From positions 1-64,000 of the forward strand of contig JAJCXN010000012.1 in the NCBI GenBank assembly GCA_029263415.1: a DNA stretch of 64,000 nt, read 5' to 3'. The notes beneath the pieces are model-generated. The model saw nothing but the letters and a program-made list of their open reading frames with translations. It had not been told where the DNA came from and searched no databases. The stretch comes from Acidobacteriota bacterium. GTDB lineage: Bacteria > Acidobacteriota > Thermoanaerobaculia > Multivoradales > Multivoraceae. Positions 37,045-46,430 of the stretch are shown piece after piece. Each line of letters begins with the position of its first letter. Within the stretch, counting starts at the first letter, position 1. Both the position numbers and the translations under genes were made by a program.

Positions 37045-37617
37045 ATGAAGCATAGGATCGCCACTCGTTGGTGCCCAAGACTGAGGCATCTTCTGGTGTT
37101 CGGGGTTGTGTTCTGGTGCACAGCACCGCTTGCCGCTGGCGGCCTCAAGGCGGACCTCGAGAAGACGGCCTCCGGTCAACGGAAATTGATAATCAGCCTG
37201 GTTGAGGCGATGCCTGAAGCGTCGTTCGAGTCGCGCCCAACCGACCAGCAGCGCACCTTCCGAGAGGCTGCACTTCACGTCGCGGGAGCCAACAGCTTCC
37301 TGAGCGGATTCACCGGAGCGCAGACGCCGGGGCCTAAGGTTGCGGTGGCCAAGTTTCAGACAGATTTTGGCCTCGAGGCTGTGACCAAAACAGATGTGCT
37401 CGCCGCTCTGAACGCAGGCTTCGATCACATGGAAGCCGCCATTCAAGAGTTCGACGAGCAGGAGATGCTCGAAGAGGTGCAAGGCCCGCCTTGGGTCGGT
37501 AAGGTCCCGCGGGCATCAATGTTTTATTACCTGCTGAGTCACAATCACAATATCTACGGTCAGATGGTGGTCTATCTGCGGCTCGCAGGCGGCACACCGC
37601 CCGCTAGTGGCGGCTAG
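37045..37617 (+). CDS. Exported DinB-superfamily protein
   Basis: 190 residues with GGAG before the ATG. A basic start and hydrophobic stretch (HLLVFGVVFWCTAPLAAGG) make a signal peptide, followed by a four-helix DinB fold: QRKLIISLVEAMPEASFESRP, FREAALHVAGANSFL (first His) and MFYYLLSHNHNIYGQMVVYLR (two further His). The three His positions fit a metal site like that of mycothiol- or bacillithiol-dependent DinB enzymes, but export to the periplasm makes thiol transfer unlikely. Coupled to the following gene. Confidence 0.85.
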   Translation: MKHRIATRWCPRLRHLLVFGVVFWCTAPLAAGGLKADLEKTASGQRKLIISLVEAMPEASFESRPTDQQRTFREAALHVAGANSFLSGFTGAQTPGPKVAVAKFQTDFGLEAVTKTDVLAALNAGFDHMEAAIQEFDEQEMLEEVQGPPWVGKVPRASMFYYLLSHNHNIYGQMVVYLRLAGGTPPASGG

Positions 37618-37627
37618 CCCACAGAGG

Positions 37628-38467
37628 GTGAGATGGGGACGCACGTGGATTGCCTTGATCGTTATTGGCTTTCTGTTGATGCTGGCCCCGGCCGTTGCGG
37701 AGGACCCTGCTTGCGACCAGATACAAGGACTCGATGAGCTGGTGAAACCGTCAACGGTCTTGCTGGTCGGCGAGCTGCACGGAACCAGTGAGATACCCGC
37801 TCTGGTCTCATCCATCGTTTGCCACGCGATTGCAAAGCAGCTACCCGTGACCCTTGGGTTGGAGTTGCCGCGTACTGATCAGCCTCAGCTGGATGCATTC
37901 CTCGCTTCAAGCGGTGGCCAAGAGAGTCGCGCCGCTTTTCTCAGTCTGGTGTTCTGGAGCCGCGACTATCAAGATGGGCGCGCGAGCGTCGCTATGTTCG
38001 ATCTGATTGAGCAAAGTCGACAGCGCATGAAGGGTGGTTCGCTCCAGGTGGTGTTGATTGATCTGCCTTCGGCAAGAGCTGGCCGAGATCAAGCGATGGC
38101 GGATCACCTAGTGCAGACAGTCAAGGCGTCTCCCGATAGATTCTTTGTGGTTCTTACCGGCAACTTTCATAGCCGAGTTGCTCCCGGCGGCGGGAAGATG
38201 GGCGACTTGGCTGCCGCGAAGCTCCCAGAGGCGATAGTGATTTCTCTCAATACCTCGTATGAGTCAGGAACGGCCTGGATCTGCATGTCGGGGGCGCCCT
38301 GCGGAGTCCAGAAGCTGGGTGGCGCTGAGCAACTGGGTAGTGCACTGCGGCTCTCGACGGCTGTGTCGATCGTGCTCGACTCATCGAATGGGAACTACGA
38401 CGGCAGGCTGATTCTCGGGCCCATTTCGGCCTCTCTTCCGGCGAAGGATCAGCGCGCGCGACCTTGA
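37628..38467 (+). CDS. Exported ChaN/EreA/TraB-like protein of unknown function
   Basis: About 279 residues from GTG 37628; an earlier GTG at 37607 overlaps the DinB stop by 11 bp and is equally possible. A signal peptide (IALIVIGFLLMLAPAVAED) is followed by VLLVGELHGTSEIP and later VLTGNFHSRV. These Glu-His and His segments define the broad fold shared by ChaN haem-binding proteins, erythromycin esterases and TraB-like proteins. Translation coupling with the exported DinB protein suggests joint action in the periplasm. The nucleotides 38468-38665 after it hold no gene. Confidence 0.7.
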   Translation: MRWGRTWIALIVIGFLLMLAPAVAEDPACDQIQGLDELVKPSTVLLVGELHGTSEIPALVSSIVCHAIAKQLPVTLGLELPRTDQPQLDAFLASSGGQESRAAFLSLVFWSRDYQDGRASVAMFDLIEQSRQRMKGGSLQVVLIDLPSARAGRDQAMADHLVQTVKASPDRFFVVLTGNFHSRVAPGGGKMGDLAAAKLPEAIVISLNTSYESGTAWICMSGAPCGVQKLGGAEQLGSALRLSTAVSIVLDSSNGNYDGRLILGPISASLPAKDQRARP

Positions 38468-38665
38468 GTGAAGCGCCATCGTCCCAGCGTTGATTTGCCC
38501 TTCAAGAGCAGCGCCCGAGCAATGGCACTGCCGACCGGTTCAAGTGGAATGCGGGGACCTGCGACCGCACGTTCAACGGTGTACTGTGTGCCTTCAATCG
38601 CAGACGATCCCGCAGTCCGTTCCACACAGGCATTGCGGCAAACGAACTGAGAGCAGAGGCAAGAC

Positions 38666-39742
38666 ATGGCGCCGATCCCAAGAGGCGGAACAGTCGCAGT
38701 CACCGGCAGTGCCGGTTTCATCGGGGGCTGGACGGTCAAACTCCTGCTCGATCAGGGCTACCGAGTCCGGGCTTGCGTGCGTGATGCAGATGACGCCGAG
38801 AAGACCGAGTTCCTCAAGCAGATGCCGGGCTACTTAACTGGTCGTATGACGCTGCATTCTGCAGACCTCGATCAGGACGGCTGCTTCGATGAGATCTTCG
38901 CCGGCTGTCACGGGGTCGCGCACATTTCCCACGTGACTGACTACGACGATCAGGAGTACGTTGCTCGGGTCTGCGCTCACATCATCGAGAGCATCAATCG
39001 AGCAGGCAGTGTCACGCGCGTGGTGGTCACCTCGAGCATTGCGGCGGTCATCTCAGAAGTCGATATCCAAGAGTTCGTGCGGCGCCCGGTGCTCTACGAG
39101 GATCGCTATCCGGACGAGTCGAACCCGAAGCGGACTCCGCAGCGTGGACAGGGATACTCCATGGGCAAGGTGATCGCTCAGCGTGCCTTCTCGGACGCGG
39201 CCACCGAGAGTGGAGCCTGGGATGCGATCACGTGCTGTCCTGGCGACAATGTGGGGCCGATTCTCTCGAGGCATCAAAAGGAGAAAGGGCCCTGGCAACA
39301 CAACATCGAGAAGATGCTGCTGGGTGAGTGCGAACAAACACCGGCCTATCGACCCTGGATGACTGTCGATGTCCGAGACACCGCCGAGTGCCACATCCGG
39401 TTGCTGGAGAGCACCGAGGTTGTCAATGGCGAACGCTACATCGCCTGGTCGACTGATGCGGTTGCGGTTGAAGACATTAACTCAGGTATCGCGCGCTTGT
39501 TGCCAGAACTCGGCCACGACGCCGGTGCCGTGGTCGATCCCTTCCCTGAACGGATCCAAGCTCGTGAGGCAGAGTTTCGCTCGATTTGGTCAGGGTGCGA
39601 ACTTCGCAATGAGCGCATACGTAAAGTCACAGGGCTCGCTTTCAGGCCGTTCGACGAGTCGTTGCGCGATTGTGTGGAGTCTTTGGTGGCTGTCGGTAAG
39701 GTGCACGTCAGAGCTGAGTCCGACTCAGGGGATCACAGCTAG
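38666..39742 (+). CDS. NAD-dependent epimerase/dehydratase family, dihydroflavonol-reductase-like
   Basis: 358 residues, extended SDR. TVAVTGSAGFIGGWTVKLLLDQGYRVRACVRD is the cofactor motif (GxxGxxG) with an Arg pattern after beta-2 suggesting NADP. VVVTSSIAAVIS holds the catalytic Ser region. YSMGKVIAQRAF gives the YxxxK pair. The closest plan is dihydroflavonol 4-reductase or cinnamoyl-CoA-reductase-like bacterial enzymes that reduce a ketone or aldehyde beside an acyl or sugar group. Substrate unknown; stands alone. Confidence 0.87.
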   Translation: MAPIPRGGTVAVTGSAGFIGGWTVKLLLDQGYRVRACVRDADDAEKTEFLKQMPGYLTGRMTLHSADLDQDGCFDEIFAGCHGVAHISHVTDYDDQEYVARVCAHIIESINRAGSVTRVVVTSSIAAVISEVDIQEFVRRPVLYEDRYPDESNPKRTPQRGQGYSMGKVIAQRAFSDAATESGAWDAITCCPGDNVGPILSRHQKEKGPWQHNIEKMLLGECEQTPAYRPWMTVDVRDTAECHIRLLESTEVVNGERYIAWSTDAVAVEDINSGIARLLPELGHDAGAVVDPFPERIQAREAEFRSIWSGCELRNERIRKVTGLAFRPFDESLRDCVESLVAVGKVHVRAESDSGDHS

Positions 39743-39884
39743 CCTCTGGATCCGCGCCGACCCGTGTCAGGCCCCTTCGCAGACGTTGCGATTGGATCCT
39801 AGATGGAACCAATTGTTGAATGGTGTGGTCTCTTCGTTTGGCGACGTAGGCCTGGCGCCGCCGTTCCCTACCTGTGAGAACCCA

Positions 39885-42278
39885 ATGCGACTGATCTGTA
39901 CCGTCTTGTTTGTAGCCGCAGTATTCGCGTCGACGCACCTTGCTGCGGCTGAAGAGTGGACGCACCTGTGGGGTTCAGATCAGCGTGGAAGTGTCGCGCT
40001 GCCGACCATCGCTGAAGCGTCGACTTTGACCTTCGACGTGCTCTGGAAGCGTCCGTTGGGCTCTGGCTACTCATCAGTCACTGTCAGTGAGACCCGAGCG
40101 TTTACGATGGCTTCAGAGGGTGCATCTGACTGGCTCTTTGCGTTGGACCGAAGCAGCGGGGCGGAGGTTTTCCGCGTCGAGCTGGGTGAGGCTTGGCTCG
40201 GCCGCAGTGGCTCACGCGATGGCCCGATGAGCACACCCACGATCCATGCCGGGACGGTCTATGCACTTGGGCCCTTCGGAAACCTGCTCGCGGTGAATGC
40301 TGATTCTGGAGACGTCAGGTGGCAGAGCGATCTTGCTGCGAGGTTTGAGGCGCGAACGCCAGGTTACGGGTTTTCCACGTCCCCGTTGGTGGTCGACGAT
40401 TTGTTGATCGTGCAAATTGGCAACCCTGCAAGGGATGAGTCTGTGGCGCTGGAGTCGCAGCCAGGCGCGCTCGTAGCTCTTAAGCTGAGCGATGGGGAGT
40501 TGGTCTGGCGTTCCGGCTATGGCGAGGTGGAAACACAGGTTCCTTTGATCGCGACGCTCGCAGGTCGGCGACAGATAGTGACTTCGACTGCCGAACGAGT
40601 CTTTGGACTCGATCCCGAGAGCGGAAATCTCCTTTGGCAGTTCACCGTGGAGCCGAGACGACGGTGGACCATGGTCAGCCTTGCCGGTCCGAACGAGTTG
40701 GTTGTCGCTGGAAGCCGAGGCACGGCGCTGCTCGAGATTTCGCAAGGGGCCGATCAACAGCTCGTTGCCATGCAGCGGTGGGATACCAACGTCCTGCGGG
40801 GCAACGGCCAGAACTCCCGGATGCCGATCTATCGCGACGGCTACCTCTACGCTCACACGGGGAAGTTTCTAAGTTGCGTGGATGCGCGCGACGGTTCTTT
40901 AGTGTGGCGATCTCGTCCGCCTGGCGGCGAAACTCTGATCGAAGTTGGTGGTCACCTGATGATGCTCGGAGCAGACGGCGCGCTAGTGGCGGCCCGCACT
41001 CTCGCTGATGGCTACCAAGAAACAGGACGCATCACCGTTTTTGGACCAGAAAGGGCGCACACACCGCCCACCGCTGCGGACGGCATCTTGTATGTGCGCA
41101 ACCTGAGTGAAGTTGCAGCGGTTGCAGTCAGCGCTGCCACGGCGGTTGATCCGCCGCCTCTGCCAACGGCCGTAACTGGCTCGACTCGTTTTCAAGAGTT
41201 GATCAGCGAGGTCAGCGCGGCCACCGACAAGCGAGCCGCAGCTACGCGGTTGCTAGCGGCACTGTCAGAATCGCCGTGGCTTGACGACGGCTGGCTGCAC
41301 TTCTTGTTTCAAGGTCCTGTTGAGGATCTCGTGATTCAAGGAGACATCACGGGCTTCTGGCCAACCAAGGCTATGTCCCGGATCCCGGGTACAGAATTGT
41401 TCTACGCCGCGTTTCAGCGCGATGGTCTAGACCGAGTTCAGTATCGCTTTCATACGTTCGATGAACAACTAGTTGATGCTCGCAACGACGCTTCGGTCGA
41501 ACTACCTGAAGGCGAGTTCTCCGTCTGGACAGCTGCTGAGTGGTCGGAGTCTGAGGTCTTTGAGACCGCTCGACAATTGCCAGACCCCGCCACTGACGCG
41601 CACACCATCGAGATTGGTACGCGCAGCGTCGAGATTCACGTGGTAGTTCCGGCTGCCGTTGGGTCAACGCCAGGGTCGATACCCTTGGTACTTATTCCTC
41701 AGGGCGACGAGGCGCGATCGATCGGTCTTTGGAATCGTGCGCTCGCTCGGCTGTATGCGGATGGAGAACTGGCGTTGTCACCTGCGGTTTTCGCCTTCTT
41801 GAGCCTTCCCGACGGGGTCTGGTATTCGGGAGGTGTTCGCTGGCTCGGAGAGAATCTTAAAGGGCGCATTGTCCAGTTTCTCAACACGCACTACCCGGCT
41901 ACTGAGGGTGCTCGTAGTGCGCTAGTTGCGCAAGGAGAAACGGCTCGTAACATCCTTCAAGTAGCGAGTGATCCGACGCTCGGGGTGGATCGATTGGTCT
42001 TACAGTCGCCCTATATGGACCCTGATCTCAGGGCCCAGCAATGGCCGGTGTTTCTAGACTCTGCGAATCGCTCGTTGGCAATCTGGATCGGTTGGGGAAG
42101 TCACGATGGCTACGATCTGTCTATGGACGTTGACATTGCCCGGGATGCTGAGGACTTCGCAGCAGTGCTGCGGGAGCGCGAGTTCGTCGTCGAGGCTGCA
42201 GAAAGTCCCGGTGGATTCGGTTGGCTGCGTTGGCGTGAGGAGCTGCCGGAGATTCTGAAGTTCGTACTCGCCCCCTAA
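39885..42278 (+). CDS. Exported PQQ-type beta-propeller fused to a degenerate esterase domain
   Basis: 797 residues from the ATG at 39885 (signal peptide MRLICTVLFVAAVFASTHLAAA); the frame is open upstream but overlaps the previous gene. Residues about 22-440 are a PQQ-like quinoprotein propeller (FALDRSSGAEVFRVEL, LLAVNADSGDVRW, VALKLSDGELVWRS, VFGLDPESGNLLW, CVDARDGSLVW). From about 480 follows an enterochelin-esterase-like E-set and alpha/beta-hydrolase domain. There the nucleophile elbow reads VAQGETA (681-687) instead of GxSxG, and the late His position reads PGGFGW (F778), so the domain is probably catalytically dead and a binding module. Confidence 0.85.
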   Translation: MRLICTVLFVAAVFASTHLAAAEEWTHLWGSDQRGSVALPTIAEASTLTFDVLWKRPLGSGYSSVTVSETRAFTMASEGASDWLFALDRSSGAEVFRVELGEAWLGRSGSRDGPMSTPTIHAGTVYALGPFGNLLAVNADSGDVRWQSDLAARFEARTPGYGFSTSPLVVDDLLIVQIGNPARDESVALESQPGALVALKLSDGELVWRSGYGEVETQVPLIATLAGRRQIVTSTAERVFGLDPESGNLLWQFTVEPRRRWTMVSLAGPNELVVAGSRGTALLEISQGADQQLVAMQRWDTNVLRGNGQNSRMPIYRDGYLYAHTGKFLSCVDARDGSLVWRSRPPGGETLIEVGGHLMMLGADGALVAARTLADGYQETGRITVFGPERAHTPPTAADGILYVRNLSEVAAVAVSAATAVDPPPLPTAVTGSTRFQELISEVSAATDKRAAATRLLAALSESPWLDDGWLHFLFQGPVEDLVIQGDITGFWPTKAMSRIPGTELFYAAFQRDGLDRVQYRFHTFDEQLVDARNDASVELPEGEFSVWTAAEWSESEVFETARQLPDPATDAHTIEIGTRSVEIHVVVPAAVGSTPGSIPLVLIPQGDEARSIGLWNRALARLYADGELALSPAVFAFLSLPDGVWYSGGVRWLGENLKGRIVQFLNTHYPATEGARSALVAQGETARNILQVASDPTLGVDRLVLQSPYMDPDLRAQQWPVFLDSANRSLAIWIGWGSHDGYDLSMDVDIARDAEDFAAVLREREFVVEAAESPGGFGWLRWREELPEILKFVLAP

Positions 42279-42415
42279 CCTTTCGGGCGCGGCGCCACCT
42301 GTCTCTCTTCGCGGCTGAGACGTCTCTGCCTGCTCGAGAGCGTTCTTCGAGTCGACCTAGATCTTGCGAAGTTCGCGAGCAGATTCCGTGCTGAGTCGGG
42401 TGTTGGATCAGGGCT

Positions 42416-42871
42416 TCAGTCTTGCAATCGAGCGACCCGAGCTGTGCGGATCTTCCAGCGTACCGCCGGCTTCACGACGATCGCCGTCATCGCCTCTCGC
42501 ATGATTCCACTAGCCACTGTGCCGAAGGTCATGACGAGGTCCACGTGAGCGATTGTGGGTGACAAAAAGATCACTTGATCGATCTCAACCTCGATCTTGA
42601 GTTGATCCGTTGTTGTGCGGCCGTGAAGACCCACTTCCCACACTTCAGCAATGGAGGGCCGGCCCTTGTAGATTGTGCGCGACCCCACCATGCTCATCCA
42701 TTCGCCGTCCTCGGTCCAGAGCGTCGCGAGGCCTATTGGATCGGAGGCTCGCCATGAGCCCGCGAACTCCTTTGTGAAGACATTCGCGATCTCGTTAGCA
42801 GGCTGGGCTTGGGTGAAACCCACGGCGACGAAGAGCAACTGCAAGAGGAGAGGGATCACCAAAGTGCGCAT
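42416..42871 (-). CDS. Exported SnoaL/NTF2-like protein (SgcJ/EcaC type)
   Basis: 151 residues, signal peptide MRTLVIPLLLQLLFVAVGFTQAQ. The cone-shaped SnoaL/DUF4440 fold is indicated by the KEFAGSWRASDPIGLATLWTEDGEW helix-strand start and later strands (GSRTIYKGRPSI, PTIAHVDLVMTFGTV, WKIRTARVARL). Such domains bind or turn over small hydrophobic ligands; no specific residues can be assigned. Single gene; convergent to the propeller-esterase gene. Confidence 0.75.
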   Translation of the reverse strand: MRTLVIPLLLQLLFVAVGFTQAQPANEIANVFTKEFAGSWRASDPIGLATLWTEDGEWMSMVGSRTIYKGRPSIAEVWEVGLHGRTTTDQLKIEVEIDQVIFLSPTIAHVDLVMTFGTVASGIMREAMTAIVVKPAVRWKIRTARVARLQD

Positions 42872-43210
42872 AGCAATTGCCTTTCTTTGGCTCTGGAAAT
42901 CTGAGGGTCTGGTTTCAAGGTAACAGCGACTGGAGTTGGGGTTGAGACCCTCTGGGCAGGGTCCGGCTGCGATCCTGGCGTCGGATTCTTAGTGCTACAG
43001 ACTCCCGACCGCTTGGAGGTGACTAGCAGGGGCTGCGTTGTCGAAAGCTCCACACTTCTGTTTGAGCAAGAGTAGGGCCGAAAGGTTCCCAAGAAACGAA
43101 CATGCCTGCGGGCGGGGTGAGTATCGATGTTCCTTGGACGCGAGAAGGCACCATTCGTCCACAGCCGCCCGAAGACCGATGCAATAGTTTTGAAGAATCC
43201 GAAGTTATGA
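42872..43210. other. 339 bp without a recognisable gene
   Basis: Between the SnoaL-like gene start and the broken VWA gene. No convincing coding frame, RNA gene or repeat was seen. It may contain decayed upstream sequence of the VWA gene, whose N-terminal part is missing. Confidence 0.5.
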
Positions 43211-44688
43211 AGCACCCCGGGCCGACGGTGTGGTGACGCTCGCATTGAATCTTCCTTCGACGTACCGCGAGTAGCTGATGCCGAGGACTCGGGGCGTAGC
43301 TTGATCGAAGCTTTCCCATTTCTAGCAGAGGCGCTCGAGGCCGGGGAGCAGGGCGAGCGGTATCTGAAACTGATTCCGCCCAATGACCCGAGTGGCGTAC
43401 AGCACGGGATGATTCAGTTCGACACCAGGGCGGTCGGGGACTTTGAGGAGGTGAGTTTCTACCTCGATGACCAGATGGTGCTCACGAAGAGGAAACCGCC
43501 GTTCGCGGTTTCGCTCAACCTGGGGTCTGTGCCTGGGTTGCACCGTGTACGGGTTAGCGGGTTCGTTGATGGACACCAGGTGGCTACCGACGAACTCTCG
43601 GTCAATCAAGGAGGCCAGCGCTTCAGAGTCCGATTGACGGAACCTCGGCCCGACGTGACCTACACCAACAGTGCAAGGGCGGTAGCGCATGTGCAGGTCC
43701 CAGATGCTTCGGCCCTTGATCGCGTTGAGCTGTACTTGAACGAACAGCGTATGGCGACGCTCTTTCAGGAGCCGTTCATTTCGTCATTTGAACTCGACTC
43801 GCTTGATTTCTCGATCGTTCGTGCGGTTGCCTATTTGACGGATGGAAGCCAGGCCGAGAATGTCGCTTTTGTTAACGGTCCAGAGTTCACCGAAGAGCTC
43901 AACGTGCAATATGTGCAGGTGTTCGCTGGAATTGTTGATGGCGAAAACCGCGCATTCAAGACCTGGCGGTAACGGACGTTGTGGTCGAAGAGGATGGTGT
44001 TGAGCAATCGCTGACCCGCTTCGAGTTCCTGCAGGATTTACCGGTGCACGTTGGCCTTCTCTTTGACACGTCCAGTTCTATGAGCGGGCAGATCGAGCGT
44101 GTGCGATCGGCGGCCGAACGTTTCGCGAACAAATTTTTGCGGCAGCAAGATCGCGTCACCGTGATGTCGTTCGACACTCGCGCTCAGAACAGAATTGGAT
44201 TCAGCAACAAGAAGGCCAGAACTGATTCAGACCCTTGCTGGGTTGCAAGCTAGTGGTAGTTCGCCCCATACGATGCGGCCATCTATGCTCTGAGCTACTT
44301 CGACGGAGTGACTTCGCAACGGGCCTTGCTGCTGCTGTCAGATGGGGAGGACGAGACCCGTTTGTTCGATTTTGAGCGGACAGTGGAGGTTGCCCGACGA
44401 AGCGGAGTCACAGTTTTTGCGATCGGTCTTGGCAAAGCGGCACGAGAGCGAGAAGCGCGGAGGACGCTTCGGTTTTTAGCGGAGGAGACCGGCGGTCGGG
44501 CCTTCTTCATCCAGTCGGTGGACGAACTTGACGAGATCTACGCCGCGATTGATCAAGACCTGCGCTCGCGCTATCTGATGGTGTATCAGTCCACCAGTTC
44601 GAAGAGCGAGGAGGAGTTTCGGTCGGTGCGGGTCAGAGTACAGCGGCGCGGAGCAAGGGTTAGAGCTATGTCTGGGTACTACCCGTAG
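43211..44688 (+). pseudogene. VWFA-related gene (Acidobacteria type), three frameshifts and no proper start
   Basis: In three frames the sequence spells one protein: repeated strands YLKLIPPNDPSGVQHGMIQFD and VSFYLDDQMVLTKRKPPF, then VVVEEDGVEQSLTRFEFLQDLPVHVGLLFDTSSSM (VWA MIDAS DTSSS), then YDAAIYALSYFDGV and LLLLSDGEDE. Frame changes are needed at about 43951 (two extra bases, GCGC), at 44218 (one extra A) and at about 44267 (one missing base). The frame is open upstream only to 43211 and has no ATG; the usual longer N-terminus is absent. Either a decayed gene or a poorly assembled stretch. Confidence 0.8.
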
Positions 44689-44781
44689 TGCGATCAATGC
44701 ATACGCGCCAGATCTTATGGTGCGGTGGTACAAGACCAAACACTATGGATCTGTGCCTAGTCTGTGGATCGCAGAAGAGGC

Positions 44782-45861
44782 TTATGAACCGTTGGTACTA
44801 CCCAAGGCCTCGCTGCGAAGCCGATCACGTCGAAGGAGTTCTTGGGCAAAGTTGGCGCTGAAGATCGTGTCGTCGACAGTCAGAACCACATCCTGGCCCC
44901 GGCCATAAGACACGATGGCATCCAAGACTTCGCCAAACCTCATTCCGTTGAACTTGTGGAGTTCAAAGAAGGCGTCTTCAGCTCGAAGCTCAGCATAGGA
45001 GCTGCTCGAAATCACCATGAGTGTCGGCTGGTCTGGCAAACCCAGGCGTTGCCTAGCTTGGGATGCAGCCTCTGCGCCGCTGAAGCCGAAGGCTGACCAG
45101 ACAGAAGCTGGTGCTTCTTCAAGAATCCGCGCTGCGAGATGCTCTCCGCTCTTTTGGCAATGCAGCTTCCCGAAGACCGCGAGGGCGCGTAGGCCCGGCT
45201 CTAGGACCTCTTTGCGGATGAGTCGGCGTTGATAGCTCAGGCGATCAAGCCAGGGTTCGAGGTCTTGGGGAGTCTCGATGTCTTCCCATGGGATGGGCGC
45301 CGCTGCGCCGATCAATCGGACGCGACGTTCGCGAGGCAACGTGGCGTTCAGTTCGTGGAGCTCTCGGAGAAATTGCTCATAGATGGGGAGCTGCCACATG
45401 ACCCCGCGGCCTGCGTCCTCCCAGATTGGTTGCAGTTGCGATCTGGAGAAGTCGGCTCCCTCCAGGACGAAGTCGTCGATCAACCCTTGGTGCAAACCGC
45501 TCGCGCCTTCGAACAAGATCACGTCGACGGCGTCGACGAATTCTGGGTGTGCGAGAAGCGCGGAGCGGAGCGCCGCATCGGCAAGGTGTCCGTGGGTTTC
45601 TCCAAGACAGATCACGCTTGCTTGCTCGGAAGCTTGCAAGACGGCGCCTGCGAGCCGTTTGAAAGATCCCTCGTTCGAGGTCTCATCAGCGGTGCTGGAC
45701 GAGGGGCTTTGGAGCGGAGAAACGCTGGGTGCTGGAGCGGAAGGAGGACCTGCCTGCAAGAGGACCAGCGCGGCTAGAGCTCCAGCCAGCATGACGCCGA
45801 TCCGAATCGGCGGCAGGGCCGCGATTCGGATCCTTGGCGCCTCATCGAGACGTTTGTTCAA
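44782..45861 (-). CDS. Membrane-anchored EreA/ChaN-like protein of a sigma-factor operon
   Basis: 359 residues. A hydrophobic segment at about 20-37 anchors it; a Ser/Pro-rich linker follows, then VICLGETHGHLADAALRSALL (Glu88 and His90 of the GExHG motif) and IRLIGAAAPIPWEDIETP. Several His, Glu and Asp in similar places are used by erythromycin esterases and ChaN-type proteins, but the target here is unknown. It is the last of four minus-strand genes, overlapping the previous one by 4 bp, so its amount tracks the sigma factor operon. Confidence 0.72.
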   Translation of the reverse strand: MNKRLDEAPRIRIAALPPIRIGVMLAGALAALVLLQAGPPSAPAPSVSPLQSPSSSTADETSNEGSFKRLAGAVLQASEQASVICLGETHGHLADAALRSALLAHPEFVDAVDVILFEGASGLHQGLIDDFVLEGADFSRSQLQPIWEDAGRGVMWQLPIYEQFLRELHELNATLPRERRVRLIGAAAPIPWEDIETPQDLEPWLDRLSYQRRLIRKEVLEPGLRALAVFGKLHCQKSGEHLAARILEEAPASVWSAFGFSGAEAASQARQRLGLPDQPTLMVISSSSYAELRAEDAFFELHKFNGMRFGEVLDAIVSYGRGQDVVLTVDDTIFSANFAQELLRRDRLRSEALGSTNGS

Positions 45862-46430
45862 TCCAGAGGGCTGTCTGATTCGTCGGTTGTCGATCGATCA
45901 CGATTGGCCTGGTAGACCAAGTATCCGCCGAAAGCGATGAGGGCTAGAGGCCACCAGTCCTCGAGCCAATCCAGCGAAAAGTCGAACGCGGTGTTGGACA
46001 GGAGTACCAACCCCACAAGAGCAACTGCTACCCCGCCGATGACGGATCCATTGACGCCGACACTGTTGAAGTCCGAGGGCAGCTCGACCTCGGAGCCTCC
46101 GGCGAGGGCCTGGTTGTACAACATCGCACGACGGCCGGCGTCAATAATGTTGTAAAGAAAGAAGAATGCCAGGAAGATTGCACCTAAAGGCTGGAGCGCT
46201 CCTAAGCCGTTCACCAGCAGGGTGATCAGAGATGCAACCACCAACGCGTTGATAAACCCACGCTGGTAGTAGCCCACGTAGACTTGTCCTAACCCGGGCA
46301 TGGCCGATAGTACGCAGGCCACGAATGGCGATTTGGTCCGGGGGTCGGGTACTCGAGCGAAGTGGACTCCGGGTACTGCCGCGGTCTCGGGCGGGGCTTG
46401 GGCTTGGCTGTTGTCGATGGCATCGCTCAT
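45858..46430 (-). CDS. Membrane protein with TM2-like and LiaF-type helices
   Basis: 190 residues, about four membrane segments: PFVACVLSAMPGLGQVYVGYYQRGFINALVV (GLGQxYxGxxxRG resembles TM2/DUF5683-type proteins), VNGLGALQPLGAIFLAFFFLYNIIDA, a VIGGVAVALVGLVLLSNTA helix, and WWPLALIAFGGYLVYQ, the last two being like the LiaI/LiaF transmembrane region. Sits between an anti-sigma factor and the EreA-like gene with 4-bp overlaps on both sides. Probable role: membrane partner in an envelope-stress response; this is inference from context. Confidence 0.7.
   Translation of the reverse strand: MSDAIDNSQAQAPPETAAVPGVHFARVPDPRTKSPFVACVLSAMPGLGQVYVGYYQRGFINALVVASLITLLVNGLGALQPLGAIFLAFFFLYNIIDAGRRAMLYNQALAGGSEVELPSDFNSVGVNGSVIGGVAVALVGLVLLSNTAFDFSLDWLEDWWPLALIAFGGYLVYQANRDRSTTDESDSPLD

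Noticed and set aside
36940-37482. 181-codon N-terminal extension of the sortilin-like protein
   Set aside because: It overlaps the divergent DinB gene and would bury a signal peptide that has its own GGAGG ribosome site.
39369-39884. 172-codon N-terminal extension of the PQQ-propeller protein
   Set aside because: It lies in another frame of the epimerase gene; the true start is followed by a signal peptide at 39885.
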